6,262 nt of DNA from Deltaproteobacteria bacterium (GTDB lineage: Bacteria > Desulfobacterota > Desulfobulbia > Desulfobulbales > Desulfobulbaceae), in NCBI GenBank assembly GCA_024277485.1, contig JAJRVA010000099.1, positions 1 to 6,262 of the forward strand, written 5' to 3'. Position numbers and translations under genes: made by a program. Shown piece after piece: positions 5,697-6,262 of the stretch (positions within the stretch are counted from its first letter, which is position 1; each line of letters starts with the position of its first letter). The notes beneath the pieces were generated by a model. It did no database searches. It saw nothing but the letters and a program-made list of their open reading frames with translations, and was not told the origin of the DNA.

Positions 5697-6131
5697 TCAA
5701 CCGGCGACTTCTTCCGCGACCTCGTCAAAGGAAACCGTCATGGCCCTGACCGGGCAGCCGGTGACACAGAGGCCGCAACCCGTACACTTCTCCGGATCAA
5801 ACAGGACCGCCATCTCCGGTCTCCGGATGAAGAGTGCGCCCACCGGGCAGATACCTGTGCAGGAACCGCACTGGAAGCATTTTTCATCATCGCGGGTGAC
5901 CTTGCCGGCCAGCAGTTCCACCCTGACTCCCATGCCCTTCAGATATGCCTGGGCCTCCCTGACATTCTCCCGCAGTCCCTTGAGCTCAATGATCATGATG
6001 CCGTCCCGCAAAGGCAGGATATCCGCCTTGAGGATATTGAATTCAATATCGTAGCGTCGTGCCAGCTGTGATATGATCGGCTGATCGCATGTTTCCTTGG
6101 GGAACCGCAAAAAACAGATTCGTGTATACAT
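5697..6131 (-). CDS. NIL-domain protein with two [4Fe-4S] ferredoxin motifs
   Basis: This 144-residue cytoplasmic protein joins two parts. Residues 1-75 look like a NIL domain, the small ligand-binding fold also found at the C-terminus of the methionine importer ATPase MetN. Residues 82-132 are a two-cluster ferredoxin with C85-x2-C88-x2-C91-x3-C95-P and C116-x2-C119-x2-C122-x3-C126-P, enough for two [4Fe-4S] clusters. Proteins of this architecture in methanogens and sulfate reducers are known to work with a COG1900/DUF39 protein in making homocysteine from aspartate semialdehyde and sulfide. That role is inferred from the architecture; no such partner gene is visible here. The ATG is preceded by AGGAAG (complement of 6137-6142). 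The gene converges on bamD with 7 nt between stop codons. The architecture is certain; function is open. Confidence 0.88.
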   Translation of the reverse strand: MYTRICFLRFPKETCDQPIISQLARRYDIEFNILKADILPLRDGIMIIELKGLRENVREAQAYLKGMGVRVELLAGKVTRDDEKCFQCGSCTGICPVGALFIRRPEMAVLFDPEKCTGCGLCVTGCPVRAMTVSFDEVAEEVAG

Positions 6132-6148
6132 GATATCTTCCTGAAGTT

Positions 6149-6179
6149 AAGAGCCCGCCGGTCGCGGCCGGCTTTTTTT
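6149..6179 (+). terminator. Intrinsic terminator on the plus strand, beyond the NIL-ferredoxin gene
   Basis: The plus strand can fold AAGAGCC (6149-6155) against GGCTTTT (6170-6176, one G-U pair) and, after a single C-C mismatch, GCCG (6157-6160) against CGGC (6165-6168) with a GTCG loop. Seven T residues at 6173-6179 complete a normal intrinsic terminator. The nearest plus-strand gene is bamD, 460 nt upstream, with the minus-strand NIL-ferredoxin gene between them. In the minus direction the hairpin is followed only by CTCTTAACTT, a poor U-tract, although weak bidirectional action after the gene ending at 6209 is possible. Confidence 0.7.
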
Positions 6180-6208
6180 CATTCTGTCGTTGAAACCTGG
6201 CTTATTGC

Positions 6209-6262
6209 TTAACCACTGTCGAGGATATCTTCCAGGTCCTGCAGCAGCCCGGCCACCTCCTT
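6209..6262 (-). CDS. 3' end of an unidentified minus-strand gene (partial)
   Basis: From the right edge the minus strand reads 17 codons and then TAA (complement of 6209-6211). The peptide ends in LLQDLEDILDSG, an acidic helical-looking tail. Third codon positions are mostly G or C, like the neighbouring genes, which supports real coding. The fragment is too short to name. It would lie 77 nt upstream of the NIL-ferredoxin gene in the same direction and could share its transcript, though the hairpin at 6149-6179 lies between them. Confidence is limited by the short length. Confidence 0.45.
   Translation of the reverse strand, partial: KEVAGLLQDLEDILDSG

Noticed and set aside
5690..5697. Palindrome ACGGCCGT between bamD and the NIL-ferredoxin gene, considered as a shared terminator
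   Set aside because: A perfect 8-bp palindrome without a spacer cannot form a stable hairpin loop, and no T-run flanks it on either strand.
5602..6071. Two plus-strand open frames (150 and 143 codons) spanning the end of bamD and the NIL-ferredoxin gene
   Set aside because: They lie opposite a minus-strand gene with two intact iron-sulfur motifs and resemble no protein; they are shadow frames.
1..6262. Search by eye for CRISPR repeats, insertion-sequence ends, tRNA genes, riboswitches and phage or defence genes
   Set aside because: No regularly spaced repeats, transposase motifs, cloverleaf-like sequences or foreign-looking blocks were seen; gaps between genes are all under 300 nt.

Overview
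The window reads as ordinary chromosomal housekeeping sequence from an anaerobic Gram-negative bacterium, most likely a sulfate-reducing or sulfur-metabolising deltaproteobacterium in the broad sense (Desulfobacterota, perhaps the Desulfobulbales). Three things suggest this. The membrane sector of the ATP synthase forms its own cluster (atpZ, atpI, atpB, atpE) with no F1 genes beside it, as known from deltaproteobacteria. A BamD-type lipoprotein shows there is an outer membrane. A small NIL-domain protein with two [4Fe-4S] motifs belongs to a family common in anaerobes such as sulfate reducers and methanogens. The placement comes from protein character and gene order read by eye; no database search was run.

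Left part (1-3222), minus strand: hemL (glutamate-1-semialdehyde aminomutase, tetrapyrrole synthesis) lies upstream of atpZ, atpI, atpB and atpE. The four ATP-synthase genes are tightly packed: atpZ and atpI overlap by 11 nt, atpI and atpB are 3 nt apart, and the atpB-atpE gap is 76-77 nt. A strong intrinsic terminator follows atpE. No terminator is visible between hemL and atpZ, so read-through from the good hemL promoter is possible, although a weaker candidate promoter sits in front of atpZ.

Middle (3223-3515): a 293-nt divergent intergenic region. It carries a near-consensus sigma70-type promoter for hemL on the minus strand and a weaker candidate for the thioredoxin genes on the plus strand. 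The putative thioredoxin leader contains a 10-bp palindrome.

Right part (3516-5689), plus strand: trxA and trxB form a complete thioredoxin/thioredoxin reductase pair, followed by a bamD-like lipoprotein gene. From 6131 back to 5697 a minus-strand gene encodes the NIL/2x[4Fe-4S] protein, converging on bamD with only 7 nt between the stop codons. The only good plus-strand terminator lies at 6149-6179, beyond the 5' end of that gene, so bamD transcripts may run antisense across it. The last 54 nt appear to hold the 3' end of another minus-strand gene.

I found no CRISPR array, transposon, phage, toxin-antitoxin or defence gene, tRNA or rRNA. All main genes are intact and of normal family length. 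The points worth a second look are modest: the isolated F0 operon, the c-subunit ion site, the convergent bamD/NIL arrangement with its distant terminator, and the regulatory content of the hemL-trxA gap.
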